Positions 54,035 to 63,771 of a stretch of DNA of 64,000 nucleotides are shown in pieces. Under the pieces are notes generated by a model. It saw nothing but the letters and a program-made list of their open reading frames with translations, ran no database searches and was not told the DNA's origin. Both the position numbers and the translations under genes were made by a program. The first letter of the stretch is position 1. Every line of letters begins with the position of its first letter. Location: NCBI RefSeq assembly GCF_900099775.1, contig NZ_FMTM01000001.1:1178001-1242000 (forward strand). The letters are read 5' to 3'. Source of the stretch: Rhizobium mongolense subsp. loessense (GTDB lineage: Bacteria > Pseudomonadota > Alphaproteobacteria > Rhizobiales > Rhizobiaceae).

Positions 54035-54397
54035 ATGATTTCCACTTTTTCGACAGCAACATGGATTGGGCTTATCGGCACGCCGCTGCTGATTGCCTCG
54101 GGCCAAGTGCTGTTCAAGCTGGCGAGCGCGGCCACAGGCGAGCTCAGTGTCCGCAATATTCTTGCTCTGCTTCTCAATCCGGTGTTGCTTGCAGCGCTGC
54201 TCCTTTACGGTCTCGGAACGATTATTTGGATTTACGTCCTGAAAGCCGTCCCGCTGACGATTGCTTACTCCTTTATGGGATTGACCTTCTGTTTCGTGCC
54301 TTTGCTGGCGCAGGTCTTCCTTGGAGAAGCCCTTACTGTTCGCTACGCCATTGGCGCGGCTTTCATCATTGCCGGCATGCTCGCGATCAATGGCTGA
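54035..54397 (+). CDS. small 4-TM protein, EamA/SMR-like (ArnE/ArnF-like)
   Basis: 120 residues from the ATG at 54035 (AAGGA seven bases upstream). Four hydrophobic helices, with the SMR/EamA half-repeat: GTPLLIASGQVLFKLASA, AVPLTIAYSFMGLTFCFVP, GEALTVRYAIGAAFIIAGM. In Arn systems such dimers flip undecaprenyl-phosphate sugars. The last bases overlap the next ATG. Confidence 0.85.
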   Translation: MISTFSTATWIGLIGTPLLIASGQVLFKLASAATGELSVRNILALLLNPVLLAALLLYGLGTIIWIYVLKAVPLTIAYSFMGLTFCFVPLLAQVFLGEALTVRYAIGAAFIIAGMLAING

Positions 54398-54782
54398 CGC
54401 CTCTCTCAATCGAAGCGGGTCGCTTCTGCGCTTTGCCGCATTGTCGCTGCTTGGATTGGCGGCCGAAACGCTACTCTTCCATTTGCTGCTGCAGGTGATG
54501 CAAGGCCCTCTTTTGACGCGGGCAGTGAGCCTTGTTGCAATCCTTGGCATTATGCTCGCTATGCTGCGACGCATCGATCTCACGACGGGTGGCCGGCTGT
54601 CGGTCGGTCGCACCGGTATCGTCGCCATCCTGCTGATTGCGGCGATCTTGAATTATGCTCTCTACGCCACGCTCATAACGGTATTGCCGTCTCTGCAGCC
54701 GTTGGCGGCGATGGTTCTCGCCTCCGCCTCTACACTGTGCTTTGCAATTTTCGGCTACATCCGCTTCGCTTTTCGCGAATAA
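54390..54782 (+). CDS. small 4-TM membrane protein, GtrA-like
   Basis: 130 residues, ATG at 54390, eight bases before the previous stop ends. Four hydrophobic helices beginning LLRFAALSLLGLAAETLLFH. Layout fits GtrA/DPMS-type flippase proteins that accompany GT2 synthases. With the preceding protein it could form a heteromeric flippase. Function inferred from context only. Confidence 0.75.
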   Translation: MADASLNRSGSLLRFAALSLLGLAAETLLFHLLLQVMQGPLLTRAVSLVAILGIMLAMLRRIDLTTGGRLSVGRTGIVAILLIAAILNYALYATLITVLPSLQPLAAMVLASASTLCFAIFGYIRFAFRE

Positions 54783-55769
54783 TCAAACAGGCTCCCAGCC
54801 GTCCTTCTCGCTCGCGCGGTAGATCGCGTCGATCACCTTTTGGTTCAGCTTCGAGCTTTCGAGCGTGACGACCTCTTCCTTCTCGCCCTTGGCAGCGCGG
54901 GCGAAAGCTTCTGCTTCACATTTGTATTGGCGGCTGTCCTGGAAGCGGAAGATGGTCGACTCGTTGTGGTTGCGGTTGGCGAGTTCCAGTTCCTCCGGAC
55001 CCCAGCGGTCGGCGTTGAAAGGCGATTTCACCTCGATGTAGCCTTCCGTGCCGTGGAACACCATGACCTGGCGGTTTGCCATCTGGGTGGAGATGTAGAA
55101 GCTCAGCTCGAAATCGCCGAAGTCGGCCTTCACGCTCGAATAGATATCGGTGCCGAATTCCGGGTCACGTTCGGTGACGGCCTGGATGCGCAGTGGTTCC
55201 TTGCCCGTCGAAAAGCGCGTGCTGATGGTCGGATAGACTCCGATATCGGGCAGGCCGCCGCCGCCAAGTGCGGGAATGTTGCGCATGTTGCCGGGATCGC
55301 GATTGAAATAGGTGAAGGCACCTTGGACATGGCGAAGCTTGCCGATCGCGCCGTCGGCGATCAGCGAGCGGACCTTTCGCCAGACCGGCGCGTAGGTCAC
55401 CATATAGGCTTCGGTAATCAGGACCTTGCTGCGATCACGCGCAGCAATGAGGCTGTCGATTTCGTGGGCATTGAGGGCGATCGGTTTTTCGCAAAGGACG
55501 TGCTTGCCGGCGTCTGCCGCCTTGATGGTCCATTCGACATGCTGCGACGTCGGCAGCGGAATGTAGACGGCGTCGATCACGTCGGAGGCGAGCATCTCCT
55601 CATAGGAGCCGAAGGCGTGCGGCACGGAAAAGCGGTCGGCCATCTCGCGCGCCTTTTTCAGGTCGCGGCTGGCAATCGCGGTGACGACGCAGTTTTCCGC
55701 GTCCTGAATGGCCGGAACGACGAGTTCACGGCCAATCTTTGCCGTCGAAATGATACCGAAACGGAGCAT
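54783..55769 (-). CDS. Gfo/Idh/MocA family oxidoreductase
   Basis: 328 residues. Rossmann start [19 protein letters not shown], then a canonical [16 protein letters not shown] with the catalytic EKP lysine intact (unlike the two island copies), followed by [17 protein letters not shown](P)-dependent sugar dehydrogenation likely. Its stop is adjacent to the stop of the convergent small membrane gene (no gap). Confidence 0.93.
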   Translation of the reverse strand: MLRFGIISTAKIGRELVVPAIQDAENCVVTAIASRDLKKAREMADRFSVPHAFGSYEEMLASDVIDAVYIPLPTSQHVEWTIKAADAGKHVLCEKPIALNAHEIDSLIAARDRSKVLITEAYMVTYAPVWRKVRSLIADGAIGKLRHVQGAFTYFNRDPGNMRNIPALGGGGLPDIGVYPTISTRFSTGKEPLRIQAVTERDPEFGTDIYSSVKADFGDFELSFYISTQMANRQVMVFHGTEGYIEVKSPFNADRWGPEELELANRNHNESTIFRFQDSRQYKCEAEAFARAAKGEKEEVVTLESSKLNQKVIDAIYRASEKDGWEPV

Positions 55770-55948
55770 GGCTTAGCCTCCCAGAGCTTGAATGGGTGCA
55801 ACCTTATTCAGGGGTAGCGGGTGACGCAATGGCGTGCGCGCAAATCACGAAAGATTGGTTTCCTCTGCCGGAACCTGCGCTAGTTTACTCAAGGCGACGC
55901 TCTGCCGCATCCGTACTTTCAATCAAATCAGCAATTTAGGATAGCGCC

Positions 55949-56896
55949 ATGGAAATGCGCCGGCTCGGAAAAACAGGTCTTTCAATCTCGCCTATCGTCT
56001 TCGGCGGCAATGTCTTCGGATGGACGGCCGACGAGAAAACGTCTTTTGATATCCTCGATGCATTTTTCTACGCGGGTCTCAATACCATCGACACGGCCGA
56101 CGTCTATTCCTCCTGGGTGCCGGGCAACAAAGGCGGCGATTCCGAGGAGATCATCGGCAAGTGGCTGAAGAACGGAAAGCTCTCCCGCGACAGGGCGGTC
56201 ATCATCACCAAGGTCGGCTCCGACATGGGCCAAGGCAAGACGCTGAAAGAGCAGTATATCCTAAAGGCCGTGGAGGATTCGCTCCGCCGCCTGCAGACGG
56301 ATTACATCGACCTCTACCTCTCCCATTGGCCCGACGAAAATACCCCTTATGAAGAAACGCTCGGCGCCTTCGCCAAGCTGAAGCAGCAGGGCAAAATCCG
56401 AGCGATCGGCTGCTCCAATCTCGATGCCGGCCAGCTTCAGGCATCCTTCGATGCCGCCGAGAAGGCTGGCGTTCCTCGCTACGATGTGGTGCAACCCGAA
56501 TATAATCTTTATGAGCGATCGAGCTTCGAAGGCCAGCTTGCCGATCTTTGCGTGAAGGAAGATGTCGGTGTCATCACCTATTTCAGCCTCGCAGCCGGCT
56601 TTCTCTCCGGCAAGTACCGCAGCAAGGCCGATACGCAGGGCAGCGCCCGCAAAGATCGGGTCGCGAAGTATCTCGATGATAAGGGCATGTGCCTTCTCGC
56701 CGCGCTCGATCAGATTTCCGCCGAGACGGGCGCGAAACCAGCCGAGATCTCGCTCGCCTGGCTGCTCAACAAGAAAGGCGTGACGGCACCGATCGCCAGT
56801 GCTACCAGCACCTCACAGCTCGATAGCCTGGTGAAGGCAGCGAAGCTTGAGCTCTCTGGCGAAGCAATGAGACTGCTCGACAGAGCAGGCGCCTGA
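55949..56896 (+). CDS. aldo/keto reductase
   Basis: 315 residues. AKR barrel with MRRLGKTGLSISPIVFGGN, catalytic Asp/Tyr in TIDTADVYSSWVPGN, Lys in VIITKVGSDMG and His in DLYLSHWPDENT. C-terminal ATSTSQLDSLVKAA binds NADP. It lies nine bases before a GNAT gene on the same strand. Confidence 0.94.
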   Translation: MEMRRLGKTGLSISPIVFGGNVFGWTADEKTSFDILDAFFYAGLNTIDTADVYSSWVPGNKGGDSEEIIGKWLKNGKLSRDRAVIITKVGSDMGQGKTLKEQYILKAVEDSLRRLQTDYIDLYLSHWPDENTPYEETLGAFAKLKQQGKIRAIGCSNLDAGQLQASFDAAEKAGVPRYDVVQPEYNLYERSSFEGQLADLCVKEDVGVITYFSLAAGFLSGKYRSKADTQGSARKDRVAKYLDDKGMCLLAALDQISAETGAKPAEISLAWLLNKKGVTAPIASATSTSQLDSLVKAAKLELSGEAMRLLDRAGA

Positions 56897-56905
56897 GGGG
56901 ATGAC

Positions 56906-57349
56906 ATGACCGTGACGATCCGCGATGCGAGACCGGAAGACGAAGCGCGCTGGCGCGAACTCTGGAAGGATTACCTCGCCTTTTATGAAGTCACGGTCGA
57001 TGGCGACATTACCGATTCAACCTGGCGCCGGGTTTTCGATCCGGCGTCAGCAATCTTCATGCGCGTTGCGGAAGTCGACGCAGAGGTGATGGGCTTTTCC
57101 CTATCACTGACGCATGAAGGCACATGGATTCGGGGCAAGGACTGCTATCTCGAAGACCTGTTCGTCGACCCCGGCGCCCGCGGCAAAGGGGTCGGTCGGG
57201 CGCTTTTGGATGACCTGATTTTGCTCTGCAAGCAGCACGGCTGGTCGCGCCTTTACTGGCACACCAATGAACAGAACAAGACGGCACGTGCGCTCTACGA
57301 CAGCTATGTCGAAAGCGACGGACACATCCGCTATCGCATCAGTTTCTGA
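56906..57349 (+). CDS. GNAT-family N-acetyltransferase
   Basis: 147 residues. TVTIRDARPEDEARWRELWK start, then LEDLFVDPGARGKGVGRALL with the acetyl-CoA binding RGKGVGRAL loop and YWHTNEQNKTARALYDSY at the end. Acceptor unknown. ATG nine bases after the aldo/keto reductase stop. 11-base convergent overlap with the M15-like gene. Confidence 0.92.
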   Translation: MTVTIRDARPEDEARWRELWKDYLAFYEVTVDGDITDSTWRRVFDPASAIFMRVAEVDAEVMGFSLSLTHEGTWIRGKDCYLEDLFVDPGARGKGVGRALLDDLILLCKQHGWSRLYWHTNEQNKTARALYDSYVESDGHIRYRISF

Positions 57350-57956
57350 ACGGCGGAAAGCCCTCGTAGAATTTCGAATGATCGCCTTGCCAATTCGCCA
57401 TGCCGGGCTTGGTGAGAGTTCCGCGCGGCCGCACATAGCTATGGATCGCACGCTTTGGCCGCTCGTGCCATTGGATATTAAAGGCCCATAGCTTTGGAAA
57501 GAAGCAGAGCGATGCATAGGGCAGATGATCGTGGATCCACCAGGCGAGCTTCTGCCAATCTTCCTCATCACGATAAGTATCGATCATCCAGGGCACGACG
57601 ACACAGGCCGTCGCCCCCATGCAGCCATCGAAATCGCGCATGTCCCAGATATGGTCCGCCGTACTCGAGGCATTCGTCGAGCAATTGAGCTTGTTCTTGT
57701 TTCCAAATTCATTGACGGCGGCAGAACGGTAGCCCGAGCGGATGTGCAGCCTGCCGAACGTTGCCTGAAGCGGCTCGAGCAGTTCCTTGCAAAGCCGTCT
57801 ACCCGCCTCAATTGCAAGATCCGGGTCGTCTGGAATATTTGGAATGCGATAGAAATCGGCGATCTCGGAATGCAGGAAATCGCGGAGGAAGAAATTCTTC
57901 GAAAGCCGCGCCCGGCCCATATCCTCGAGCGATTTCATCGACCCAGGCTTTTTCAT
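57339..57956 (-). CDS. M15-like peptidase-family protein
   Basis: 205 residues, without a signal peptide. Segments FLRDFLHSEIADFYRIPNIP, LHIRSGYRSAAVN and TADHIWDMRDFDGC resemble the zinc D-Ala-D-Ala carboxypeptidase (M15) fold, with His and Asp metal ligands in DHIWD; a later WHERPKRAIHSY could supply the third ligand. Similar proteins occur in phage and rhizobial genomes. Activity unproven. Confidence 0.75.
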   Translation of the reverse strand: MKKPGSMKSLEDMGRARLSKNFFLRDFLHSEIADFYRIPNIPDDPDLAIEAGRRLCKELLEPLQATFGRLHIRSGYRSAAVNEFGNKNKLNCSTNASSTADHIWDMRDFDGCMGATACVVVPWMIDTYRDEEDWQKLAWWIHDHLPYASLCFFPKLWAFNIQWHERPKRAIHSYVRPRGTLTKPGMANWQGDHSKFYEGFPPFRN

Positions 57957-58032
57957 GCGTCTCTCCTCCGTCCGCCGGCACGAACCTATCCCGTCATCCA
58001 GCTATTGCCACCCGGAAATCGCGGGCTCCAGC

Positions 58033-58057
58033 GGAACAATTTCCAATCAGGTCGCTT
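58033..58057 (+). promoter_or_regulatory. candidate RpoE2/EcfG general-stress promoter
   Basis: GGAAC (58034 region) followed 18 bases later by TT fits the alphaproteobacterial general-stress pattern GGAAC-N18/19-TT. It lies about 55 bases before the YciE-like gene, a typical stress-regulated family. Confidence 0.5.
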
Positions 58058-58109
58058 CTCTAAGGGTTCACGACTGCGTGATTCCAAAACGAGAACAAGG
58101 ATCGAAGAA

Positions 58110-58610
58110 ATGGCCAAGGGAAAGACACTTGAGGATCTCTACTACGACACTCTGAAGGATATCTACTTCGCCGAGCGGCAGATTCTGCGCGCCCTGCCGA
58201 AGATGGCCCGCGCTGCTCAGTCCGCCGAACTGAAGGCCGGTTTCGAAAAGCATAAGGAAGAAACCGAAGCCCATGTAGAACGCCTGCAGCAGGTGTTCGA
58301 GATTGCCGGCAAACGTGCTCAGGGCAAGACCTGCGAAGCAATTCAAGGCATCATCGCTGAAGGCGAAGAGATCATGGAAGAATTCAAGGGGACGGCCGCA
58401 GTCGACGCCGGCCTGATCTCTGCGGCGCAGGCCGTGGAGCACTACGAGATCGCCCGTTACGGCACTCTGAAGACCTGGGCGCAAAACCTCGGCTACAAAG
58501 ACGCCGTTGTGCTGCTGGACCAGACCCTGCAGGAAGAAGCGGCAACTGACAAGTTACTCACGAAACTCGCCGTCACCGCCGCAAACCAGAAAGCCGCCCG
58601 CGCAGCTTGA
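58110..58610 (+). CDS. ferritin-like stress protein (YciE/DUF892)
   Basis: 166 residues from the ATG at 58110; longer frames overlap the reverse gene. Four-helix bundle with LEDLYYDTLKDIYFAERQIL, EKHKEETEAHVERLQQVFE and QAVEHYEIARYGTLKTWA: the glutamates and histidines that form a di-iron site in YciE proteins. Members are induced in general stress; role probably in iron or oxidative protection. AAGGATCG lies 6-13 bases upstream. A candidate EcfG promoter precedes it. Confidence 0.92.
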   Translation: MAKGKTLEDLYYDTLKDIYFAERQILRALPKMARAAQSAELKAGFEKHKEETEAHVERLQQVFEIAGKRAQGKTCEAIQGIIAEGEEIMEEFKGTAAVDAGLISAAQAVEHYEIARYGTLKTWAQNLGYKDAVVLLDQTLQEEAATDKLLTKLAVTAANQKAARAA

Positions 58611-58622
58611 CGACAATCACCT

Positions 58623-58649
58623 GGAGCAGCCGGTCGGACCGGCTGCTCC
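58623..58649 (+). terminator. strong hairpin after the YciE-like gene
   Basis: GGAGCAGCCGG (58623-58633) pairs perfectly with CCGGCTGCTCC (58639-58649) around TCGGA. No T-run follows, so it may stabilise the 3' end rather than terminate by itself. Confidence 0.65.
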
Positions 58650-58727
58650 ACACTTGGCATGGCTTGCCAAAGGACCGCCTGCCTCTAAATCTTCCAGCTA
58701 TCATGGCGCCGATACGGAGGGTGCAAG

Positions 58728-59087
58728 ATGTCCGAACAGCAGGCAATCGAAGCAGTCGTCCATCTCTACGTCGAAGGCATGACCTTTGCCAACGAAGCCG
58801 CATTGCGAAAGGCCTTCCATCCGCAAAGCACAATCATCGGTCACTATGAACATGCGGTTGAATGGCTGACGCGCGACGAATTCATCGCTGCGATCACCGC
58901 CGAAGGCACCGCCCCGCCGGGAACGCAACCGTATATGGATATAGCAATGATCGATGTCGCAGGCGATGCCGCGATGGCGAAGGTGACCGACGAATTCGCC
59001 GGGATGCGCTTTACCGACTATCTGTCGATGCTGAAGATCGACGGTCGATGGACCATCGTCAACAAGCTTTACTACCTGCATTCCTAG
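58728..59087 (+). CDS. NTF2-like / putative lumazine-binding-type protein
   Basis: 119 residues. NTF2-fold pattern: AIEAVVHLYVEGMTFANEA, FHPQSTIIGHYEHAVEWLTR, YLSMLKIDGRWTIVNKLYYLHS. Found as small stand-alone domain with unknown ligand. AGGGTG precedes the ATG. Convergent with pheT. Confidence 0.85.
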   Translation: MSEQQAIEAVVHLYVEGMTFANEAALRKAFHPQSTIIGHYEHAVEWLTRDEFIAAITAEGTAPPGTQPYMDIAMIDVAGDAAMAKVTDEFAGMRFTDYLSMLKIDGRWTIVNKLYYLHS

Positions 59088-59152
59088 GCGGCGCAGCTTT
59101 CACTGCTTCAGGCCGGCCCGGCCGCCGGCCCGGAGGCCTATCGTATGCTTTG

Positions 59153-61576
59153 TCAGCTTCGTAGCATACCGCCGGTAAACTTCGTCACGCTCGCCACGAT
59201 CTTCTGCGTCAAAGCCTCAAAATCCTCGTCCGTCAACGTCCGCTCGACGGGCTGGATCTGCACTTCAATCGCAACCGACTTCTTGCCTTCGCCAAGCGAT
59301 CCGCCTTCGAAGATGTCGAAGACATTGACGCCGGTGACCAGCTTGCGGTCGGCACCGCTCGCAGCCTTTATGATCGCGCCTGCTTCAACCGCCTTGTCGA
59401 CGACGAAAGCGAAATCGCGCTTGACGGCCTGGAAGGGCGAAAGGTCCAGCGCCGGCTTCGTGCGCGTCGCCTTCTTCTTAGGCTCGGGCATAGCGTCGAT
59501 ATAGACCTCGAAGCCGCAGAGCGCGCCTGAGACATCGAGCGCTTCGAGCGTCGAAGGATGGAATTCGCCGAAATAGCCAAGAACGACCTTCGGGCCTATC
59601 TTGATGGTGCCGGAACGGCCGGGATGATACCATTCCGGTCCGCCCTGCTCTATCTGGATGTTGCCCATCGGCAGGCCGCAGGCCTCGATCACCGCTAGCG
59701 CATCGGCCTTGGCGTCGAAGACATCGACCAGCTTGCCGCCGCCCTTCAAATTGTTCGACCACATGCGGCCAGCGCCGGTGAGCGACGCCGTGCCGCGGCG
59801 AATGCCACCGGCAACACGACGCTGGCCTTCCGGCCTGTCATTCTCGTAGGTTCCTGAAACTTCGAAGATCGCCACATCGCCGTAGCCCTTGTCGGCGTTT
59901 CGCTGCGCAGCCATCAACAGACCCGGCAGGAGCGACGGACGCATGTCGGACATTTCGGCTGCGATCGGGTTCGCAAGCTTGAGTGCCGGCGAGCCGCCGC
60001 CGAAGAGCTTCGCCTGCTCTTGCGAAATGAAGGACCACGTGACGGCCTCCAGCATGCCGCGCGAGGCGAGCGCCCGCTTGGCCATACGCGTGCGGATCTG
60101 CAGCGTCGTCAGAATCTTTCCGTTCACGGCGGCATGGCTTTCCAACGGCGCCGGCTTGATATTGTCGACGCCGTGGATGCGCATGACTTCCTCAACGAGG
60201 TCGGCCTTACCGCCGACGTCCGGACGCCAGGAAGGAACAGCGACTGAGACCCTTTCGCCCGAGCCCGACACAACGAAGCCGAGGCGGGTCAGGATATCCT
60301 TGCTCTCCTCAGTCGAGACTTCTAGGCCGGTCAGGCGCCTGACTTCCCAGTAAGGAAAATCGACGATCTTCGGCTGATAGCCCTTGTAGCCGACGACATC
60401 CGCCTTCGCCGGCGTGCCGCCGCAAAGTTCAAGAACGAGTTCCGTGGTGCGCTCCAGACCGGGAACCATATATTCCGGATCGACGCCGCGCTCGAAGCGA
60501 TAGCGGGCATCGGTGATGATGCCCAGACCGCGGCCGGACTTGGCGATGTTCATCGGGTCCCAGAGCGCGCATTCGATCAGCACGTCGGTCGTGTTTTCGT
60601 CGCAGCCGGAATGCTCGCCGCCCATGATGCCGCCGATCGACTCGATGCCGTCCGCATCGGCGATCACGACATTGTTGGGGCCAAGCTTGTATTCACGCTG
60701 GTCGAGCGCCAGCACCGTCTCGCCTTCCCTCGCACGGCGGACGGTCAGATTGCCGCTTACCTTGGCAGCGTCAAAGACGTGCATCGGCCGGCCCTGATCA
60801 AAGGTCATGTAGTTGGTGATATCGACCAGCGCATTAATTGGACGCAGGCCGATCGCCAGCAGCCGCTGCTGCATCCAGCGCGGGCTCGAGCCGTTCTTGA
60901 CGCTGCGCACGAGGCGGAGCGCAAAACCCGGGCAGAGCTTTTCGTCGTCAAGATCGAGCTTCACCTTGACAGGCGTCTCGCCTTCGACGGCGAAGGACGG
61001 CGCAGGCCGCGTCTTCAGCGTGCCGAGACCCGAAGCGGCCAGATCGCGGGCGATGCCGTAAATGCTCGTGCAGTCCGGACGGTTCGGGGTGAGGTTGATC
61101 TCGATGACAGGATCGTCCAGATGGGCATAAGCCGCATAGCTGGTCCCAATTGGCGCGTCGTCGGGCAAATCGATGATGCCCTCATGATTGTCAGAGATCA
61201 TGAGCTCCTTTTCGGAGCACATCATCCCATGGCTTTCGACGCCGCGGATATTGCCGACCGAAAGCGTCACATCGATGCCGGGAACATAGGTGCCCGATGC
61301 GGCAAATGCGCCGACGAGGCCCGCCCGCGCATTCGGCGCCCCGCAGACGACCTGGATCGGTGCACCCCTGCCGGTATCGACCGAGAGAACCTTCAGGCGG
61401 TCGGCCTGCGGATGTTTCTCAGCGGAGAGAACCTTGGCGATGACGAAGGGCCTGAAGGCCGCCTTGTCATCGACATGTTCGACCTCCAGCCCGATCATCG
61501 TCAGGCGGGTGCAGATTTCATCGAGGGTGGCATCCGTTTCCAGATGATCCTTCAGCCAGGAGAGCGTGAATTTCAT
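59153..61576 (-). CDS. pheT: phenylalanine--tRNA ligase beta subunit
   Basis: 807 residues, full length. N-terminal tRNA-binding EMAP-like domain ([20 protein letters not shown]), B3/B4 editing domain, B5, then the catalytic-like core, and a C-terminal anticodon-binding FDX-ACB domain ([20 protein letters not shown]). Partner of PheS; together an alpha2-beta2 enzyme that charges tRNA-Phe. 15 bases after pheS. Confidence 0.98.
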   Translation of the reverse strand: MKFTLSWLKDHLETDATLDEICTRLTMIGLEVEHVDDKAAFRPFVIAKVLSAEKHPQADRLKVLSVDTGRGAPIQVVCGAPNARAGLVGAFAASGTYVPGIDVTLSVGNIRGVESHGMMCSEKELMISDNHEGIIDLPDDAPIGTSYAAYAHLDDPVIEINLTPNRPDCTSIYGIARDLAASGLGTLKTRPAPSFAVEGETPVKVKLDLDDEKLCPGFALRLVRSVKNGSSPRWMQQRLLAIGLRPINALVDITNYMTFDQGRPMHVFDAAKVSGNLTVRRAREGETVLALDQREYKLGPNNVVIADADGIESIGGIMGGEHSGCDENTTDVLIECALWDPMNIAKSGRGLGIITDARYRFERGVDPEYMVPGLERTTELVLELCGGTPAKADVVGYKGYQPKIVDFPYWEVRRLTGLEVSTEESKDILTRLGFVVSGSGERVSVAVPSWRPDVGGKADLVEEVMRIHGVDNIKPAPLESHAAVNGKILTTLQIRTRMAKRALASRGMLEAVTWSFISQEQAKLFGGGSPALKLANPIAAEMSDMRPSLLPGLLMAAQRNADKGYGDVAIFEVSGTYENDRPEGQRRVAGGIRRGTASLTGAGRMWSNNLKGGGKLVDVFDAKADALAVIEACGLPMGNIQIEQGGPEWYHPGRSGTIKIGPKVVLGYFGEFHPSTLEALDVSGALCGFEVYIDAMPEPKKKATRTKPALDLSPFQAVKRDFAFVVDKAVEAGAIIKAASGADRKLVTGVNVFDIFEGGSLGEGKKSVAIEVQIQPVERTLTDEDFEALTQKIVASVTKFTGGMLRS

Positions 61577-61591
61577 GATCTCAATCCTCCC

Positions 61592-62680
61592 TTACACGCT
61601 CAAGCCGCCGAACAGCGTCGGCATGTCGAGCGGGCGGAAGCCATAGTGGGTCATCCAGCGGACATCGGCGTTGAAGAAGTCGCGCAGGTCGGGCATGCCA
61701 TATTTCAACATGGCGATGCGGTCGAGGCCCATGCCCCAAGCAAAGCCCTGATATTCGTCCGGGTCGAGACCGCCATAGCGCAGCACGTTCGGATGGACCA
61801 TGCCACAGCCGAGGATTTCCATCCAATCCGTTCCCTCGCCGAATTTGACGATCGGGCCCGAGCGGTCGCATTGGATATCGACTTCAAAGGACGGCTCGGT
61901 GAACGGGAAGAAGGACGGGCGAAAACGCATCGTGACGCTGTCGACCTCGAAGAAGGCCTTGCAGAACTCTTCGAGCACCCAGCGCATGTTGGCGACGTTC
62001 GCCTTCGTGTCGATCACCAGGCCCTCGACCTGATGGAACATCGGCGAATGGGTCGCGTCCGAATCCTGGCGATAGGTCTTGCCAGGGATGATGATGCGGA
62101 TCGGCGGCTTCTGCGCCTCCATGGTGCGCACCTGTACGGGCGAGGTGTGCGTACGCAGCACTTTTCGCGCGCCGTTCTCATCCGGTTGGAAGAAGAAGGT
62201 GTCGTGCATTTCGCGGGCTGGGTGGCCTTCGGGGAAATTCAGCGCCGTGAAATTGTAATAGTCGGTCTCGACATCCGGACCTTCGGCGATCGAGAAGCCC
62301 ATGTCGCCGAAGATTGCGGTGATTTCGTCGACGATCTGGCTGATCGGGTGGATGCGGCCGCGCTCGGCGGGCGAAGAGCGGACCGGCAGGCTGACGTCGA
62401 CCGTCTCGGCCCTGAGGCGGGCATTGACCGCCGCTTCCTTGAGCGTCGCCTTGCGAGCGGCAAGCGCATCAGCGACCTCATTCTTGAGGACGTTGATTGC
62501 AACACCCTTGGTCTGGCGCTCTTCAGGCGACATCGTGCCGAGGGTCTTCAGGAGCTCGGAAACGGAGCCCTTTTTCCCGAGGGCCGAAAGGCGCACGGCT
62601 TCGAGTGCCGGTTCGTCGTTGGCGGCAACAATTTCCGCAAGCAGCGATGATTTGAGCTGGTCGATATCTGACATCGTCAA
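61592..62680 (-). CDS. pheS: phenylalanine--tRNA ligase alpha subunit
   Basis: 362 residues. Class II catalytic core: motif 2 region [37 protein letters not shown] and motif 3 [19 protein letters not shown]-terminal coiled-coil for tRNA. ATG at 62680 lies 66 bases after the terminator at 62746, so pheST probably has its own start of transcription or is attenuated. Confidence 0.98.
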   Translation of the reverse strand: MTMSDIDQLKSSLLAEIVAANDEPALEAVRLSALGKKGSVSELLKTLGTMSPEERQTKGVAINVLKNEVADALAARKATLKEAAVNARLRAETVDVSLPVRSSPAERGRIHPISQIVDEITAIFGDMGFSIAEGPDVETDYYNFTALNFPEGHPAREMHDTFFFQPDENGARKVLRTHTSPVQVRTMEAQKPPIRIIIPGKTYRQDSDATHSPMFHQVEGLVIDTKANVANMRWVLEEFCKAFFEVDSVTMRFRPSFFPFTEPSFEVDIQCDRSGPIVKFGEGTDWMEILGCGMVHPNVLRYGGLDPDEYQGFAWGMGLDRIAMLKYGMPDLRDFFNADVRWMTHYGFRPLDMPTLFGGLSV

Positions 62681-62745
62681 TTCTTTCCGTCCGGGATCAG
62701 GCGGGCAATCGGAGGCTGGTTAGAACCGGCCGGGCAAGCAGTAGA

Positions 62746-62786
62746 GAGAAAGAAAAACCCGCGCCAGCCCAAACCAGCGCGGGTTT
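62746..62786 (-). terminator. terminator/attenuator between rplT and pheS
   Basis: On the minus strand AAACCCGCGC pairs with GCGCGGGTTT (62755-62764 with 62777-62786) followed by TTTTTCTTTC. A perfect intrinsic terminator, 66 bases before the pheS start. Confidence 0.85.
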
Positions 62787-62824
62787 CCCAAAATTCAAAT
62801 AGCGTCAAGCTTGGGAAGCGCTGG

Positions 62825-63229
62825 TTAACGAACCGCGCTTTCAAACTCGTTCTTCGTACCGGCATCCTTGAGGTACTCGAGGGCCTTCTTGGAGGCTGCG
62901 ACGAGCGCGCCGAATGCTTCCGGCTCATGGATCGCCATGTCCGAGAGGACTTTGCGGTCGACCTCGATGCCAGCCTTGTTCAGGCCGTCGATGAAGCGGC
63001 CGTAGGTCAGGCCGAATTCGCGGACGGCAGCGTTGATGCGCTGGATCCAAAGCGCGCGGAAATTGCGCTTGTTGACCTTGCGGTCGCGGTAGGCGTACTG
63101 CTTGGCGCGATCGACGGCAGCCTTGGCGGTACGGATGGTGTTCTTGCGGCGGCCGTAGAAGCCCTTTGCTGCCTTCAGAACTTTCTTGTGCTTGGCATGG
63201 GCTGTAACGCCTCTTTTTACACGTGCCAT
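62825..63229 (-). CDS. rplT: 50S ribosomal protein L20
   Basis: 134 residues. Basic N-terminal extension [20 protein letters not shown] and the globular core [20 protein letters not shown]; builds early 50S particles and often regulates its own operon. 39 bases after rpmI. Canonical length apart from a slightly long tail. Confidence 0.98.
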   Translation of the reverse strand: MARVKRGVTAHAKHKKVLKAAKGFYGRRKNTIRTAKAAVDRAKQYAYRDRKVNKRNFRALWIQRINAAVREFGLTYGRFIDGLNKAGIEVDRKVLSDMAIHEPEAFGALVAASKKALEYLKDAGTKNEFESAVR

Positions 63230-63268
63230 TTCATGATCTCCTTAATCTAAAGCGTTCGCGGAATAGTC

Positions 63269-63472
63269 TTAGAGACCGTTCGGCAGGTAGTTCTTCACAA
63301 CCTTGCGGCCATCGGGTTCTGCGAGAACCATCGTGCCACGTGCATCGCGAATGAACTTGTTGGTACGCTTGATCATGCCATGGCGTTTGCCAGCAGCGGC
63401 GGCCTTGACCTTGCCGGTCGCGGTAATTTTGAACCGCTTCTTGGCCGAGGACTTCGTCTTCATCTTGGGCAT
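63269..63472 (-). CDS. rpmI: 50S ribosomal protein L35
   Basis: 67 residues, [20 protein letters not shown], with the conserved [16 protein letters not shown] and LPNGL end. Highly basic. First gene after infC in this cluster; rplT follows at once. Confidence 0.98.
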   Translation of the reverse strand: MPKMKTKSSAKKRFKITATGKVKAAAAGKRHGMIKRTNKFIRDARGTMVLAEPDGRKVVKNYLPNGL

Positions 63473-63717
63473 TTTGCTACTCCGTTTCTATCCTCCCTGC
63501 GCGCTTCTTCAAAAAAGCCCTCCTGCGATGTCCGGTCTTCCGGCCGTCGCAACAAGGTGCGGGAGCGTTTGTTGTTGATCTGCGGCATGGCGACGAAACC
63601 ATCCCCGCAAGCATTCGAAACTGCCACGGCATGCCCTGCCGGTCAGTTCGGACGCGCGCTTATACCCGCAGCGCCGCGAAAGTGCAACGGGGCAGACGAG
63701 GATTCTTCAGGCGTGCT

Positions 63718-63751
63718 GAAAAACACAAAAGCCGCCCTTACAGACGGCTTT
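63718..63751 (-). terminator. terminator after infC
   Basis: On the minus strand AAAGCCG pairs with CGGCTTT around TCTGTAAGGG and is followed by TGTGTTTTT. It lies 20 bases downstream of infC, so rpmI-rplT probably needs a separate promoter in the 246 bases before rpmI. Confidence 0.8.
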
Positions 63752-63771
63752 GATGTATTGATGAGGACCGC

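Noticed and set aside
60611-62650. Long forward frame (679 codons) opposite pheT and pheS
   Set aside because: Antisense shadow of two certain tRNA synthetase genes, without domains.
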